DNA from: Candidatus Jorgensenbacteria bacterium GWA1_54_12
GTDB taxonomy: Bacteria > Patescibacteriota > Minisyncoccia > UBA6257 > GWB1-50-10
Direction: 5' to 3'
Assembly: GCA_001779505.1 (NCBI GenBank)
Contig: MFKH01000006.1
Span: forward strand, 1-56,997
Length of the DNA: 56,997 bases
This document shows, piece by piece, positions 23,815-33,090 of this stretch. A program made the translations under genes and the position numbers. The notes beneath the pieces are model-generated. The model did not search any database. It worked only from the letters and a program-made list of their open reading frames with translations, and had not been told where the DNA came from. How positions within the stretch are numbered: position 1 is the stretch's first letter; the number at the start of each line of letters is the position of its first letter.

Positions 23815-25464
23815 ATGGCAAAGCGAATCATATTCAAAGAACAGGCGCGCGCCGCCCTGAAGCGCGGCGTGGATAAACTGGCGAACACGGTCAAAGTAAC
23901 GCTCGGCCCGCGCGGAAGGGGCGTTGTGCTTGAAAAGAGTTACGGCGCACCGATTATTACTCTGGACGGCGTAACAATTGCAAAAGAAATTGAGCTTGAG
24001 GACAGGGTTGAAAATGCAGGTGCCGAGCTCATTAAGGAAGTGGCGTCAAAGACGAACGATGCCGCCGGCGACGGCACGACAACCGCAACGCTCCTGGCGC
24101 AGAGCTTCGTGAGCGAGGGACTGAAGAACGTATCAACAGGACTTGACCCGGTCGCCTTGCGGCGGGGCATGACCGAGGCAACGGACATCGTGGTGAACTA
24201 TCTCGGAAAAAACTCAAAAAAGATAAGCGGCAAAGACGAGATTGCACAGGTTGCAACCATCTCCGCGCGCGACGAAGCGGTTGGAAAGCTCATTGCCGAC
24301 GTCATTGATAAAGTCGGGCATGAAGGCGTGGTGACCGTTGAAGAATCCCAAAGCTTGGGGCTTGAACAGGAAGTCGTGGAAGGAATGCAGTTTGATAAGG
24401 GATATGTCTCCGCATACATGGTGACCGACCACGAGCGGATGGAGGCGGTTTTGAAAGACCCGTATATACTCGTGACCGACAAGAAAATCTCGTCCATCAG
24501 CGAACTTCTGCCGCTCCTTGAGAAAGTGGCGCAGAGCGGGAAGAAGGAACTTCTTATCATTGCGGACGATGTTGACGGCGAGGCGCTTGCAACCCTTATC
24601 GTGAACAAGCTCAGGGGCGTGTTTAACGCAGTTGCGGTGAAGGCGCCTGGCTTCGGCGACCGCCGCAAAGCGATGCTTCAGGATATCGCTATCGTCGTCG
24701 GCGCCGAGTACGTCTCGGAGGAAGTGGGGCGCAAATTGGACACGACCGACGTGACAGCCCTGGGAGAAGCGCGACGCGTTGTCGTGACAAAAGACGCAAC
24801 GACCATCGTGGGCGGCAAAGGCGGCAACGACAAAATACAGAGCCGCGTGAGCCAGTTAAAAGCACAGCTCGAAAAGACCGATTCAAGTTTTGACCGCGAG
24901 AAATTGCAGGAACGCATCGGGAAGCTCTCTGGCGGCGTTGCGGTCATCCGCGTCGGCGCGGCAACCGAAGTGGAACAGAAGGAAAAACAGCACCGCATTG
25001 AAGATGCTGTTTCTGCGACGAAAGCCGCGATTGAAGAGGGGATTGTCCCCGGCGGCGGCGTTGCTCTGGTGCGCGCTTCGGAAGTTTTGAAGAGCCACAT
25101 CGCCAACATGCCGAAGGATGACATTGCTCGCATGACGGGAGCGCGAACGATTCTTGAAGGACTCTACGCTCCTCTCCGGCAGATTTCCGAAAACGCCGGA
25201 TACGACGGTGCTGTCGTTTTGGACAAGGTGCTTCACGGCGAAAATGCGGATTACGGGTTCAACGCGGCAACCGGCGCGTATGTGAATCTTTTCCAGGAAG
25301 GCATTGTTGACCCGGCAAAAGTGACGCGCTTGGCGCTTCAGAACGCCGCATCAATAGCCGCAATGTTTCTCACAACGGAAGCGGTCGTGAGCACCATTCC
25401 CGAAAAGAAAAAGCACGGGCACGAGGAAGGCGACATGGACGCCGGCATGGCGGGAATGATGTAA
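23815..25464 (+). CDS. groL: chaperonin GroEL
   Basis: The 549-residue chaperonin shows TLGPRGRGVVLEKSYG, the ATP-binding DGTTT (near 87-91), the apical domain and the late signature AATEVEQKEKQHRIEDA. The flexible tail HEEGDMDAGMAGMM is a shortened Gly-Met tail. Length is normal. It is regulated with groES by the CIRCE-like site. Confidence 0.98.
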   Translation: MAKRIIFKEQARAALKRGVDKLANTVKVTLGPRGRGVVLEKSYGAPIITLDGVTIAKEIELEDRVENAGAELIKEVASKTNDAAGDGTTTATLLAQSFVSEGLKNVSTGLDPVALRRGMTEATDIVVNYLGKNSKKISGKDEIAQVATISARDEAVGKLIADVIDKVGHEGVVTVEESQSLGLEQEVVEGMQFDKGYVSAYMVTDHERMEAVLKDPYILVTDKKISSISELLPLLEKVAQSGKKELLIIADDVDGEALATLIVNKLRGVFNAVAVKAPGFGDRRKAMLQDIAIVVGAEYVSEEVGRKLDTTDVTALGEARRVVVTKDATTIVGGKGGNDKIQSRVSQLKAQLEKTDSSFDREKLQERIGKLSGGVAVIRVGAATEVEQKEKQHRIEDAVSATKAAIEEGIVPGGGVALVRASEVLKSHIANMPKDDIARMTGARTILEGLYAPLRQISENAGYDGAVVLDKVLHGENADYGFNAATGAYVNLFQEGIVDPAKVTRLALQNAASIAAMFLTTEAVVSTIPEKKKHGHEEGDMDAGMAGMM

Positions 25465-25475
25465 CAGGGCATCCT

Positions 25476-25510
25476 GATTTCGGAAATCCTTAAGGATTTC
25501 CGAAATCTTT
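25476..25510 (+). terminator. terminator of groES-groEL
   Basis: A 32-base perfect palindrome: the arm GATTTCGGAAATCC (25476-25489), centre TTAA, and its complement to 25507, followed by TTTTA. The topA stop codon (minus strand) lies at 25510-25512. Confidence 0.9.
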
Positions 25511-27495
25511 TATTGGGCAGTTCCAGTTTCTCCTTCGCTCGCCGTTACTGGCTTTTTCCAGCTGGCGTAATCGCACTTGGGGTAGCGGCTGCAACCATAG
25601 AACATCCGGCCGCGCTTCGTGCGCCGCCGTATGACAAGGCCTTCTCCGCACTTCGGGCATGCGCCGAACGTGTTTGACTCGTCCAAGTACGGTTTGGTGT
25701 TGCGGCACGCGGGGAATCCCGTGCATGCAAGGAACTTTCCGAATCTGCTCGTTTTTACAACCATCGGTTTGCCGCACAGGTCGCACACGACATCCGTCTC
25801 TTTCGGCTTTCCGAAAACGGCGGTTTTCTTTACCTCAACGTATTTCTTCTCCAGGTTCTCGGCAAAGGGAACATAAAACGCGCGCATGACCGCCTGCCAA
25901 GACACCCCGCCCTCGGCAACGCGGTCAAGTTCTTCCTCCATTTCCGCAGTAAAACCGATATCCACGATTTGGGGAAAATGCTCCGTCAAAACCTTGTTTA
26001 CTACTTCACCGATTTCGGTCGGGCGGAAACGCCTGCCGTCATCTTTCTCCACATAGTTGCGCTCCTGAATGACCGAAATAGTCGGCGCATAGGTTGAAGG
26101 GCGGCCAATGCCAAACTCCTCCAGCGTTTTGATTAAGCTCGCCTCGTTATAGCGCGGCGGCGGTTCGGTTTCGTGCTCGTCCGGATGCACTTCCGGAAGG
26201 GGAAGCGCTGTTCCTTCTTTTAGGGCAGGAAGCTCCTGCTCAAGAATATGCTGGGACCAAAGTTTCAAATATCCGTCAAAAAGCATTGTCTTTCCCTGGG
26301 CGCGGGCGAGATATGCTTCACTCTGTCCCGAAGCAGTAATGACGATAGTGCGGTGAGCAAATCGCGCCGGCGGGAGCTGTGACGCAATAAATCGGCGTCG
26401 GATGAGGTCATAAAGTTTCTGTTCGCGCGGCTCAAGTCCCGCCTTGGCGGGATCAAACGAAAGATTCGTTGGGCGAACGGCTTCATGCGCCTCTTGCGCC
26501 AGGCGCGACTTTGTCTTGAACGCGCGCGGAGCAGGAAGAAGATACGCTTCGCCAAGCTCGGCGTGAATCCACGCGCGAGCCATCTCAAGAGACTCATGCG
26601 AAAGGTTTACTGAATCCGTGCGCATATACGTAATAAGTCCACGCTCATAAAGCCCCTGCGCAACACGCATGGTTTGTTTCGCCGAGAAGCGCAGGCGGCG
26701 CGAGGCTTCCTGCTGCAAGGTACTCGTCGTGAAAGGCGGCAGGGGATTGCGCCGCACTTCTTTGTCTTGCACTTCGGTGACGGCATATGATGCGCTTCGC
26801 AGGTCCTTCACTATTTCTTCCACGCGCTCCGGTTCTTTGATGCCTGGTTCGGGCAGAGGCTTTCCGCCGATTTTAAAAAGCTCGGCAGTAAACTCCGAAA
26901 AGAGAAGCGCGATAGTCCAGTACTTCTCCGCCTTGAACGCGCGAATCTCATTCTCACGGTCGGCAATAAGACGCACGGCAACCGATTGAACGCGCCCAGC
27001 CGAAAGATGCGAAGCAACCTTCTTCCAAAGAAAGGGGGATAACTTATACCCGACCAGGCGATCAAGGACACGGCGCGCCTGCTGAGCATCTACCAAACGC
27101 CCGTCAATCTCGCGCGGGTGCTTCAGCGCCTCAGCAATTGCCGGTTTCGTAATCTCATGAAACACAATGCGATCGGCGCGTTTCAAACCCAACGCCTCCG
27201 CCAGGTGCCACGCAATGGCTTCTCCCTCGCGGTCTTCATCAGTTGCGAGTATGACCCTGTCCGCCTTAGAAACGAGGCGCTTCAATTCAGAAACGTGCTT
27301 CCGGGCAGAAGTAGGTATAACGTAACGAGGTTCAAAGTTTCCCTCCACGTCAACACCGAGCTCTCCCTTCGGCAGGTCGCGCACATGCCCATAAGAGGAG
27401 GTGACGGTGAACCCCTTGCCCAAAAACGCCCCGATGGTTTTTGCCTTCGTCGGGGACTCCACGACAACGACCGTTTCCGCACTGCTCTTTTTCAT
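25510..27495 (-). CDS. topA: DNA topoisomerase I
   Basis: The 661-residue type IA topoisomerase relaxes negative supercoils. The TOPRIM domain begins VVVVESPTKAK and has DEDREGEA; the active-site Tyr is in ITYMRTDS; two C-terminal four-Cys zinc fingers follow (CDLCGKP...C...C and CPKCGEG...C...C). I start at ATG 27495, since the open frame before it would cross the divergent pilO promoter. A perfect GC palindrome, TCCCGCC-TT-GGCGGGA (26437-26452), is embedded in the coding region at the FDPAKAGLE segment. Confidence 0.95.
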   Translation of the reverse strand: MKKSSAETVVVVESPTKAKTIGAFLGKGFTVTSSYGHVRDLPKGELGVDVEGNFEPRYVIPTSARKHVSELKRLVSKADRVILATDEDREGEAIAWHLAEALGLKRADRIVFHEITKPAIAEALKHPREIDGRLVDAQQARRVLDRLVGYKLSPFLWKKVASHLSAGRVQSVAVRLIADRENEIRAFKAEKYWTIALLFSEFTAELFKIGGKPLPEPGIKEPERVEEIVKDLRSASYAVTEVQDKEVRRNPLPPFTTSTLQQEASRRLRFSAKQTMRVAQGLYERGLITYMRTDSVNLSHESLEMARAWIHAELGEAYLLPAPRAFKTKSRLAQEAHEAVRPTNLSFDPAKAGLEPREQKLYDLIRRRFIASQLPPARFAHRTIVITASGQSEAYLARAQGKTMLFDGYLKLWSQHILEQELPALKEGTALPLPEVHPDEHETEPPPRYNEASLIKTLEEFGIGRPSTYAPTISVIQERNYVEKDDGRRFRPTEIGEVVNKVLTEHFPQIVDIGFTAEMEEELDRVAEGGVSWQAVMRAFYVPFAENLEKKYVEVKKTAVFGKPKETDVVCDLCGKPMVVKTSRFGKFLACTGFPACRNTKPYLDESNTFGACPKCGEGLVIRRRTKRGRMFYGCSRYPKCDYASWKKPVTASEGETGTAQ

Positions 27496-27527
27496 AACGT
27501 GCCCATACGATATAATAATGGGAGAAA

Positions 27528-28082
27528 ATGGCAAGTCAGAATCTGAAGGCTAAATTCCGTCGGCGCCTCACAAAGGAGCTTGGCATTGCTCTTGTCGTGC
27601 TTTTGCCGCTTATGGTCGGCTTTGTCGTCTTGCGTGTCGCCGTCGCCAATTCAACCGAAGAGATGATCCAGGCACGGCGGGCATTCACGGAACACACTAA
27701 CATCATAAACCGTCTCATCACGCTTCGCTCGCAGTACGACGCGTTCGGCAAAACGTACTTCAACGTTTTGCACAATGTCATTCCGGAGAAGGATGAACTC
27801 ATCAATGTATCACAGGAGTTCCAGGGGGTCGCCGCGGAACACAACCTGCAGTTCGGTTTTTCCTTCCGCGGAGAAGACCCCGCCTCGGCAACAAGCTTGG
27901 GTGCCGTACATTTTTCCATCGCGGTTGCAGGAAGCAACCTTCCGGATATCACCGAATTTATCACAGATATGCAATCGTTCCATTATCTTACCGTGATCGA
28001 GAATCTTCACGTGAGCCGCGCGGAAACCGGCATGGAAGCCGTCATCATCGGAAAGGTATATTATCGCACCCCAGAAAATTAA
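27528..28082 (+). CDS. type IV pilus inner-membrane protein PilO-like
   Basis: The 184-residue protein has a basic N-terminus, one membrane helix (about 18-37), a coiled coil (about 40-85) and a C-terminal ferredoxin-like domain (VHFSIAVAGSNLPDITEFITDMQ), the PilO layout. PilO with PilN forms the alignment complex of the pilus machine. TATAAT (27511-27516) and GGAG lie upstream. A tiny membrane protein follows after 3 bases. No other pil genes are in the window. Confidence 0.75.
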   Translation: MASQNLKAKFRRRLTKELGIALVVLLPLMVGFVVLRVAVANSTEEMIQARRAFTEHTNIINRLITLRSQYDAFGKTYFNVLHNVIPEKDELINVSQEFQGVAAEHNLQFGFSFRGEDPASATSLGAVHFSIAVAGSNLPDITEFITDMQSFHYLTVIENLHVSRAETGMEAVIIGKVYYRTPEN

Positions 28083-28085
28083 ACC

Positions 28086-28295
28086 ATGACGCAGGATAAG
28101 ATAACGGCACAGCAGGTGTTCTTCTATATTTTTGCCGGCATATTCTTTGCCGTGCTCGTGGCATTCATGGTCATAAATTTCATCTTCCTCGTTACCCAGC
28201 TGAATGGCGCGTTCAGTTTTGAACCGCCCATCCTGGAAGGGAATATCAAGACATTTGACAAGGCAAGTTTTGACAAACTACAGTTGACTAGGTAG
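28086..28295 (+). CDS. small membrane protein next to pilO
   Basis: The 69-residue protein has one long hydrophobic segment (about 10-38) and a short polar C-terminus ending in DKLQLTR. Co-transcription with the PilO-like gene (3-base gap) suggests it is a pilus-machine partner, but no family is recognised. tRNA-Ile begins 3 bases after its stop. Confidence 0.7.
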   Translation: MTQDKITAQQVFFYIFAGIFFAVLVAFMVINFIFLVTQLNGAFSFEPPILEGNIKTFDKASFDKLQLTR

Positions 28296-28298
28296 TAC

Positions 28299-28370
28299 GG
28301 GCACATAGTTCAGTGGTAGAACGCTGTCCTGATAAGACAGAGGTCTCAGGTTCGATTCCTGGTGTGCCCA
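28299..28370 (+). tRNA. tRNA-Ile (anticodon GAT)
   Basis: Acceptor GGGCACA pairs with TGTGCCC, discriminator A28370. The anticodon stem CTGTC/GACAG with loop CTGATAA gives GAT. CCA is not encoded. The glycosyltransferase ATG is only 5 bases downstream. Confidence 0.96.
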
Positions 28371-28375
28371 CAATT

Positions 28376-29671
28376 ATGAATACAGTAAAAGCGTGGGTTG
28401 TTGCCGTAAGCATGGGATACGGCCACCAACGGACTGCTCACAGCGTGCGCGGGCTCGCACCCGAGAACCGCTTCATTAACGCGAACGACTATCCCGGCAT
28501 TCCGGCACCGGACCGCCGGAAATGGGAAGGGAGCAAAAACTTCTATGAATTCATTTCACGTTTCAAGCGAACGCCTATCATCGGAAACGTCGTGTTCTCG
28601 CTTTTCAACAAACTTCTTAAGATAGCGAGTTTTTATCCGCAACACGATTTGTCGCGCCCCGACGCCAATGTGCGGCACATCGCGAACTTCATTAAAAGAG
28701 GGTGGGGGAAGCATTTTATTGAGACATTAAAAAAACAGCCGCTCCCCATGATTGCCACGTTCTTCGTTCCTGCCCTCATGGCAGAGTTCTACGACTATCC
28801 TGAAAACATCTACTGCATCGTACCGGACGCCGACATTGCCCGCTCGTGGGCGCCTCTTATGCCGCACTCAAGCAGGATACATTACTGCGCTCCGTCGGAG
28901 CGCGTTGTGGAGCGCCTGAAGCAATATGGCATACCCCCGAAGCATGTTTCTCTGACAGGGTACCCTCTGCCGAAAGAGAACATCGGCAAACAGGACGAAA
29001 TTGCACGAAGCGACACGGCGCGCCGCATCGTAAATTTAGACCCGGAAGGAGTGTATCGCCGCGAATACGCATCCCTCATCAAAGAATATCTCGGCACGCT
29101 TCCTAAAAACGCGGGGCGGCCTCTTACCATTATGATTTCAATCGGCGGCGCGGGTGCACAGACCGAAATCGGCATCACGGTGATGCGTTCGCTCAAAGAA
29201 AAACTCCGAGCCGGGGAGGTGCGGCTCTTCCTGGGCGCCGGAATGAAAGAAAGTGTGCGAACGCGCTTTACGAACGAGCTCACGCGGCTGGATATGGGAG
29301 ATTGCAGAGACAATGTGTGCATCGTGACCGGAGATACGCTTGAAACATACTTCAATCGGTTCAATGAGGCACTGCGCGAAATCGATATTTTGTGGACGAA
29401 GCCGAGTGAACTCTCGTTTTACTGTGCTCTGGGCATTCCTATTGTGATTGCACCGCCCATCGGCGCGCAGGAAGACTACAACAAGGAATGGCTCTTGCGC
29501 TTGGGTGCGGGAATGTCGGCGGAAAATCCTTTGCATGTGAATGAATGGCTCTTTGATGCACTGAAAACCGGATGGTTTGCAGAAGCGGCAATGCAAGGAT
29601 TCATTGAAGCGGAGCGGCGCGGTACGTTTAACATAGAAAAATTAGTTTCTCAAAAGATATCCACAGTGTAG
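28376..29671 (+). CDS. GT-B-like glycosyltransferase (MGDG synthase/MurG-like)
   Basis: The 431-residue protein has an N-terminal glycine-rich MGYGHQRTAHSV loop, as in GT-B enzymes of the MGDG synthase and MurG group, and a C-terminal domain with ISIGGAGAQTEIG and the nucleotide-sugar part WTKPSELSFYCALGIPIVIAPP. It could glycosylate a lipid or wall precursor. The ATG lies 5 bases after tRNA-Ile, with no room for a promoter, so the mRNA 5' end must come from tRNA processing or the shared transcript. Confidence 0.78.
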   Translation: MNTVKAWVVAVSMGYGHQRTAHSVRGLAPENRFINANDYPGIPAPDRRKWEGSKNFYEFISRFKRTPIIGNVVFSLFNKLLKIASFYPQHDLSRPDANVRHIANFIKRGWGKHFIETLKKQPLPMIATFFVPALMAEFYDYPENIYCIVPDADIARSWAPLMPHSSRIHYCAPSERVVERLKQYGIPPKHVSLTGYPLPKENIGKQDEIARSDTARRIVNLDPEGVYRREYASLIKEYLGTLPKNAGRPLTIMISIGGAGAQTEIGITVMRSLKEKLRAGEVRLFLGAGMKESVRTRFTNELTRLDMGDCRDNVCIVTGDTLETYFNRFNEALREIDILWTKPSELSFYCALGIPIVIAPPIGAQEDYNKEWLLRLGAGMSAENPLHVNEWLFDALKTGWFAEAAMQGFIEAERRGTFNIEKLVSQKISTV

Positions 29672-29783
29672 TGTGATGCGTATAGTGTATAATGTATACA
29701 CAGCGCAAACTGATGAGAGTTGTTTTGTATTACAACAACTTTCGCAAAGGTCGGCGAGACAAAAAGTAATGCAACACAAAAAC

Positions 29784-29930
29784 ATGGCAGTACGCCGTAA
29801 GAGAGCAAAAGCGAGCAGCGCAAAGAAGCGGACAACAAAGCGGACAACAAAGCGAAGGACGACAGCTCGCAGAACAACACGGAAGACGACAGCGCGGAAA
29901 ACAACCCGCCGTCGCCGCAGCAAGAGATAA
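29784..29930 (+). CDS. small histone-like basic protein
   Basis: This 48-residue peptide is made almost only of Arg, Lys, Thr, Ala and Ser (MAVRRKRAKASSAKK, then repeated KRTTKR and ARKTTRR units). It resembles the basic tails of bacterial histone H1-like proteins and probably binds DNA or RNA. An alternative start is ATG 29769 (MQHKN). It has a TATAAT box near 29690 and a leader of roughly 90 bases with a hairpin AGTTGTT/AACAACT. A strong terminator follows. Confidence 0.7.
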   Translation: MAVRRKRAKASSAKKRTTKRTTKRRTTARRTTRKTTARKTTRRRRSKR

Positions 29931-29944
29931 TGGTGGATATCTCC

Positions 29945-29970
29945 AAAAGCCCCGCCTGAGCGGGGCTTTT
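29945..29970 (+). terminator. terminator of the basic-peptide gene
   Basis: AAAAGCCCCGC (29945-29955) pairs with GCGGGGCTTTT (29960-29970) around loop CTGA. Confidence 0.93.
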
Positions 29971-30005
29971 CGTTATCCAAAAACTGGTTTAAACTTCACG
30001 GTGAC

Positions 30006-30076
30006 GGGCCGTTAGCATAGTGGCAGTGCACCCGGTTTGCATCCGGGAGGCGCGAGTCCGATTCTCGCACGGTCCA
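30006..30076 (+). tRNA. tRNA-Ala (anticodon TGC)
   Basis: Acceptor GGGCCGT pairs with ACGGTCC and contains the G3-U70 wobble (30008 with 30073) that identifies alanine tRNAs. The anticodon stem CCCGG/CCGGG with loop TTTGCAT gives TGC. Discriminator A30076; CCA is not encoded. Confidence 0.93.
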
Positions 30077-30117
30077 CCCGATTGCTCCGCATGGGCCCCT
30101 TTTGCTACAATGAAGGC

Positions 30118-30435
30118 ATGCTTGGAACAGGATATGCGGCGGTCATGATTGCCGGCTTCGGCGGCGGAGTCGTGAGGGGGCTCACCGGCTTCATAAAGCA
30201 CCAATTCTCTTACAAGAACGTTGGGTTCAATCTTCCGTACTTCATCGCAACGATGAGCATCTCCGGCGTCGTCGGACTTCTCACGGCGGTTGCCGTCAAG
30301 GAACTCGGCACGGGATTTCTGGGCATTGAGTCGGTAAGCCCTGCGCTTGCGCTCATTGTGGGTTATGCCGGAGGAGATTTTTTGGAAAACATGTACAAGA
30401 TTATCACAAAGCGCGCTTCCCTCTATGCCGAGTAA
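30118..30435 (+). CDS. small multi-pass membrane protein, unknown
   Basis: The 105-residue protein has two or three hydrophobic segments rich in Gly and Ala (AAVMIAGFGGGVVRGL, FIATMSISGVVGLLTAV, ALALIVGYAGG). No family is recognised. The extended -10 TGCTACAAT (TACAAT 30106-30111) ends 6 bases before ATG 30118, predicting a leaderless mRNA. Its end overlaps murA by 11 bases, so it leads the murA-to-murG run. Confidence 0.75.
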   Translation: MLGTGYAAVMIAGFGGGVVRGLTGFIKHQFSYKNVGFNLPYFIATMSISGVVGLLTAVAVKELGTGFLGIESVSPALALIVGYAGGDFLENMYKIITKRASLYAE

Positions 30436-31747
30436 AGAAGCGCTGAACTTCGCCATACAGGGGGGAAAGAAGCTCTCCGGGGAAATAACGGTGAACACGG
30501 CAAAGAACTCTGCCGTTTCTCTTTTGTGCGCGTCGCTCCTGAACGAAGGGCACACGACCCTAAAACGCATGCCGCGAATAGAGGAAGTGTTTCGCATCAT
30601 TGAGGTTTTGGAGAGCATCGGCGTTCAGGCCGTTTGGTCGGGTGAGCACGAAGTGCGCATCACGCCGCCCGAAACGTTCGCGCTGAAAGACATAAACCAG
30701 GACGCCGCAATGAAAACGCGGAGCGTTATCATGCTCGTGGGGGCGCTCGTTCATCGCGCCCAGAGCTTCAGCATTCCGCAAGCAGGCGGCTGCAAGCTGG
30801 GAAGCCGCACCGTCCGTCCGCACTTCTTTGCGCTCCAGGAGTTCGGCGTTTCAATAAAAACGCGCGAGGGGGCATATGACATTGAAACGCGCAATCTGAA
30901 ACCGGCGGAGAAAGTCGTGCTCTATGAGTCGGGGGACACCGTGACGGAAAATGCCATCATGGCCGCCGCGCGCATAACGGGAAAAACAACGATAAAACTT
31001 GCTTCGGCAAACTATCAGATACAAGACCTGTGCTATTTTCTGAAACGGCTCGGCGTAAAAATTGAAGGCGTCGGGACAACAACTCTGGTCATAGAGGGCA
31101 GGGAAAGCATACGCGAAGACGTTTCTTTTAGTATGAGCGAAGACCCCATTGAAGCAATGCTTTTCCTCTCCATTGCCGCTACCACAAACTCGCGCATCAC
31201 GATAAAGGGTGCGCCGATAGAATTCTTGGAACTTGAACTTTTGAAACTCCAAAAGATGGGATTCAAATACTCCCTGACAAAAGCGTACAAGTCCGAAAAC
31301 GGCTTCACCGACCTCGTAGACATAAAAACCAGGCCATCGAGCCTCACGGCATTGGAAGAAAAAATCTACGCCCGTCCGTTCCCGGGATTGAATATTGATA
31401 ATCTGCCATTTTTTGTCCCCATCGCAACGCAGGCAAAGGGGCAAACGCTTATTCACGACTGGGTATACGAAAACCGCGCCATCTACTACACCGAACTCAT
31501 AAAGCTCGGTGCGAATATCGTTCTCGCCGACCCGCACCGTGTTATCGTGACGGGTCCCACGCCGCTTCGTCCGGCCGAAGTCATTTGTCCGCCGGCACTC
31601 CGGCCCGCGGCCATCATCCTCATTGCCATGCTTGCCGCCCCCGGTGAATCAATTCTCCGGAATGTCTATTCTATTAATAGGGGATACGAAGACCTTGTCA
31701 CGCGCCTTGGCGCGCTGGGAGCTCACATAGAGGTTCTTAAGGGGTAA
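30425..31747 (+). CDS. murA: UDP-N-acetylglucosamine 1-carboxyvinyltransferase MurA
   Basis: MurA transfers enolpyruvate to UDP-GlcNAc, the first committed step of peptidoglycan synthesis. The 440-residue protein has the substrate Lys-Asn pair in NTAKNSAV (27-28) and the catalytic Cys in QAGGCKLGSRTVRPH, which is the residue fosfomycin modifies in this family. ATG 30425 is chosen because the fold begins right after it; the longer frame overlaps the previous gene. Confidence 0.93.
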   Translation: MPSKEALNFAIQGGKKLSGEITVNTAKNSAVSLLCASLLNEGHTTLKRMPRIEEVFRIIEVLESIGVQAVWSGEHEVRITPPETFALKDINQDAAMKTRSVIMLVGALVHRAQSFSIPQAGGCKLGSRTVRPHFFALQEFGVSIKTREGAYDIETRNLKPAEKVVLYESGDTVTENAIMAAARITGKTTIKLASANYQIQDLCYFLKRLGVKIEGVGTTTLVIEGRESIREDVSFSMSEDPIEAMLFLSIAATTNSRITIKGAPIEFLELELLKLQKMGFKYSLTKAYKSENGFTDLVDIKTRPSSLTALEEKIYARPFPGLNIDNLPFFVPIATQAKGQTLIHDWVYENRAIYYTELIKLGANIVLADPHRVIVTGPTPLRPAEVICPPALRPAAIILIAMLAAPGESILRNVYSINRGYEDLVTRLGALGAHIEVLKG

Positions 31748-31756
31748 CGACGGCAC

Positions 31757-32392
31757 ATGGATAAAGACGAGCTGATTGCGAAACTCAAGCGGATGGGGTA
31801 TCTGAAAACGCCCGCCGTCGTAAGCGCGTTTCAGCGCGTTCCCCGCGCCGACTTTGTGCCTGAAGAATTCAAAGACCGCGCGTACGAAGATGAGCCGCTT
31901 CCCATAGGAGAAGAGCAAACCATTTCCCAGCCCCTGACCGTTGCTTTCATGCTTGAGCTTTTGGTTCCGAAAGCGGGGCAAACCATTCTTGACGTCGGGG
32001 CGGGAAGCGGATGGCAGGCGGCACTTCTCGCCGACATTGTGGGGCAAGCCGCCAAGAAAAAAGGAAAGGTTTTTACAATTGAGCGCATACCGCTCCTCGT
32101 AAAAATGGCGCGGAAAAATCTTGCTTCGTATATCAAGAAGGGAATTGTGGAAATTCTTGAGGGAGACGGGAGCGCGGGGGACAAAAAGCATGCTCCCTTT
32201 GACGGTATCATCGCGGCGGCGACGGCGGGTGTCTTGCCTCCGGCGTGGAAAGAACAGATAAAGCCAGGTGGAGTGATCGTCGCACCGGTCGGGCAAAGTA
32301 TCGTAAAGCTCACGAAGCGCAAGGATGGGACCTTCATCCGCGAAGACCACCCCGGCTTCTCGTTTGTCCCCCTCATATCGGAAGAGAAGTGA
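31757..32392 (+). CDS. pcm: protein-L-isoaspartate O-methyltransferase
   Basis: The 211-residue SAM-dependent enzyme repairs isoaspartyl residues in aged proteins. It shows VPRADFVPEEF, GEEQTISQPLTVA, the SAM motif ILDVGAGSGWQAALLA and the C-terminal PGGVIVAPVG. Its stop overlaps the scpA start (TGATG). Confidence 0.93.
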   Translation: MDKDELIAKLKRMGYLKTPAVVSAFQRVPRADFVPEEFKDRAYEDEPLPIGEEQTISQPLTVAFMLELLVPKAGQTILDVGAGSGWQAALLADIVGQAAKKKGKVFTIERIPLLVKMARKNLASYIKKGIVEILEGDGSAGDKKHAPFDGIIAAATAGVLPPAWKEQIKPGGVIVAPVGQSIVKLTKRKDGTFIREDHPGFSFVPLISEEK

Positions 32393-33078
32393 TGTACACC
32401 GTACGCGAGAGCGCTTTTGAGGGTCCTTTAGATAAGCTTCTGGAGCTTATTAAAAAACGGGAACTGGAGATAACCCGCGTGAGCTTGGCTGCCGTCACGA
32501 ACGATTTCTTAAAGTACGTCACTCGCGACGGCATAAGTCACGAGGAGTATGCCGAGTTTTTGAACATCGCCTCAAAACTCATCCTCTTGAAATCACAGGA
32601 ACTTCTGCCAACTCTCGCCCTGACCGAGGAAGAGGAGGAGGACGTGAAAGCGCTTGAGGAACAGTTGCGGCTTCACGCATATCTTACCGAACGCAAAGAA
32701 GAACTTCTCTCACTGTGGCGCGAGGCGCCTGCCTCGGCGGTGAGAGAATTCATGCAAGACCTGCGTTACCCCTTTACGCCGCCTCGCATAACAGTTCAAG
32801 ACCTTGCGGAATGCGCCGCGCGGCTTGCGGCAGAACTTATCACGGAAACCGCCCCTATACCGGAGAAGAAAATAAGAATCTCTCTTGAAAACATTATGGC
32901 TCGGCTTTTAGAGCGTCTCACCAAAATTCCCGCAAATATTCTCGCCAGAGCCGTTTCGCGCGAGGAACGAATTGCGCTGTTTCTCGCCATTCTCCACCTT
33001 TCGCGGAACGCCGCAATTTCCGTGCACCAAGCCGAGCGTTTCGGTGAAATCCTCGTTGCCAAATCATCCGAAACCTAA
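32392..33078 (+). CDS. scpA: segregation and condensation protein ScpA
   Basis: The 228-residue kleisin bridges SMC heads in the condensin complex. It has the ScpA N-terminus YTVRESAFEGPLDKLLELI, the EFLNIASKLILLKSQELLP block and a C-terminal winged-helix (REERIALFLAILHLSRN). It begins within the pcm stop and is followed 12 bases later by scpB. Confidence 0.92.
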   Translation: MYTVRESAFEGPLDKLLELIKKRELEITRVSLAAVTNDFLKYVTRDGISHEEYAEFLNIASKLILLKSQELLPTLALTEEEEEDVKALEEQLRLHAYLTERKEELLSLWREAPASAVREFMQDLRYPFTPPRITVQDLAECAARLAAELITETAPIPEKKIRISLENIMARLLERLTKIPANILARAVSREERIALFLAILHLSRNAAISVHQAERFGEILVAKSSET

Positions 33079-33090
33079 TACGATAAGCTC

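Noticed and set aside
32245..32391. Extended ScpA start overlapping pcm
   Set aside because: The extra 49 residues are a frame-shifted shadow of pcm; ScpA homology begins at ATG 32392.
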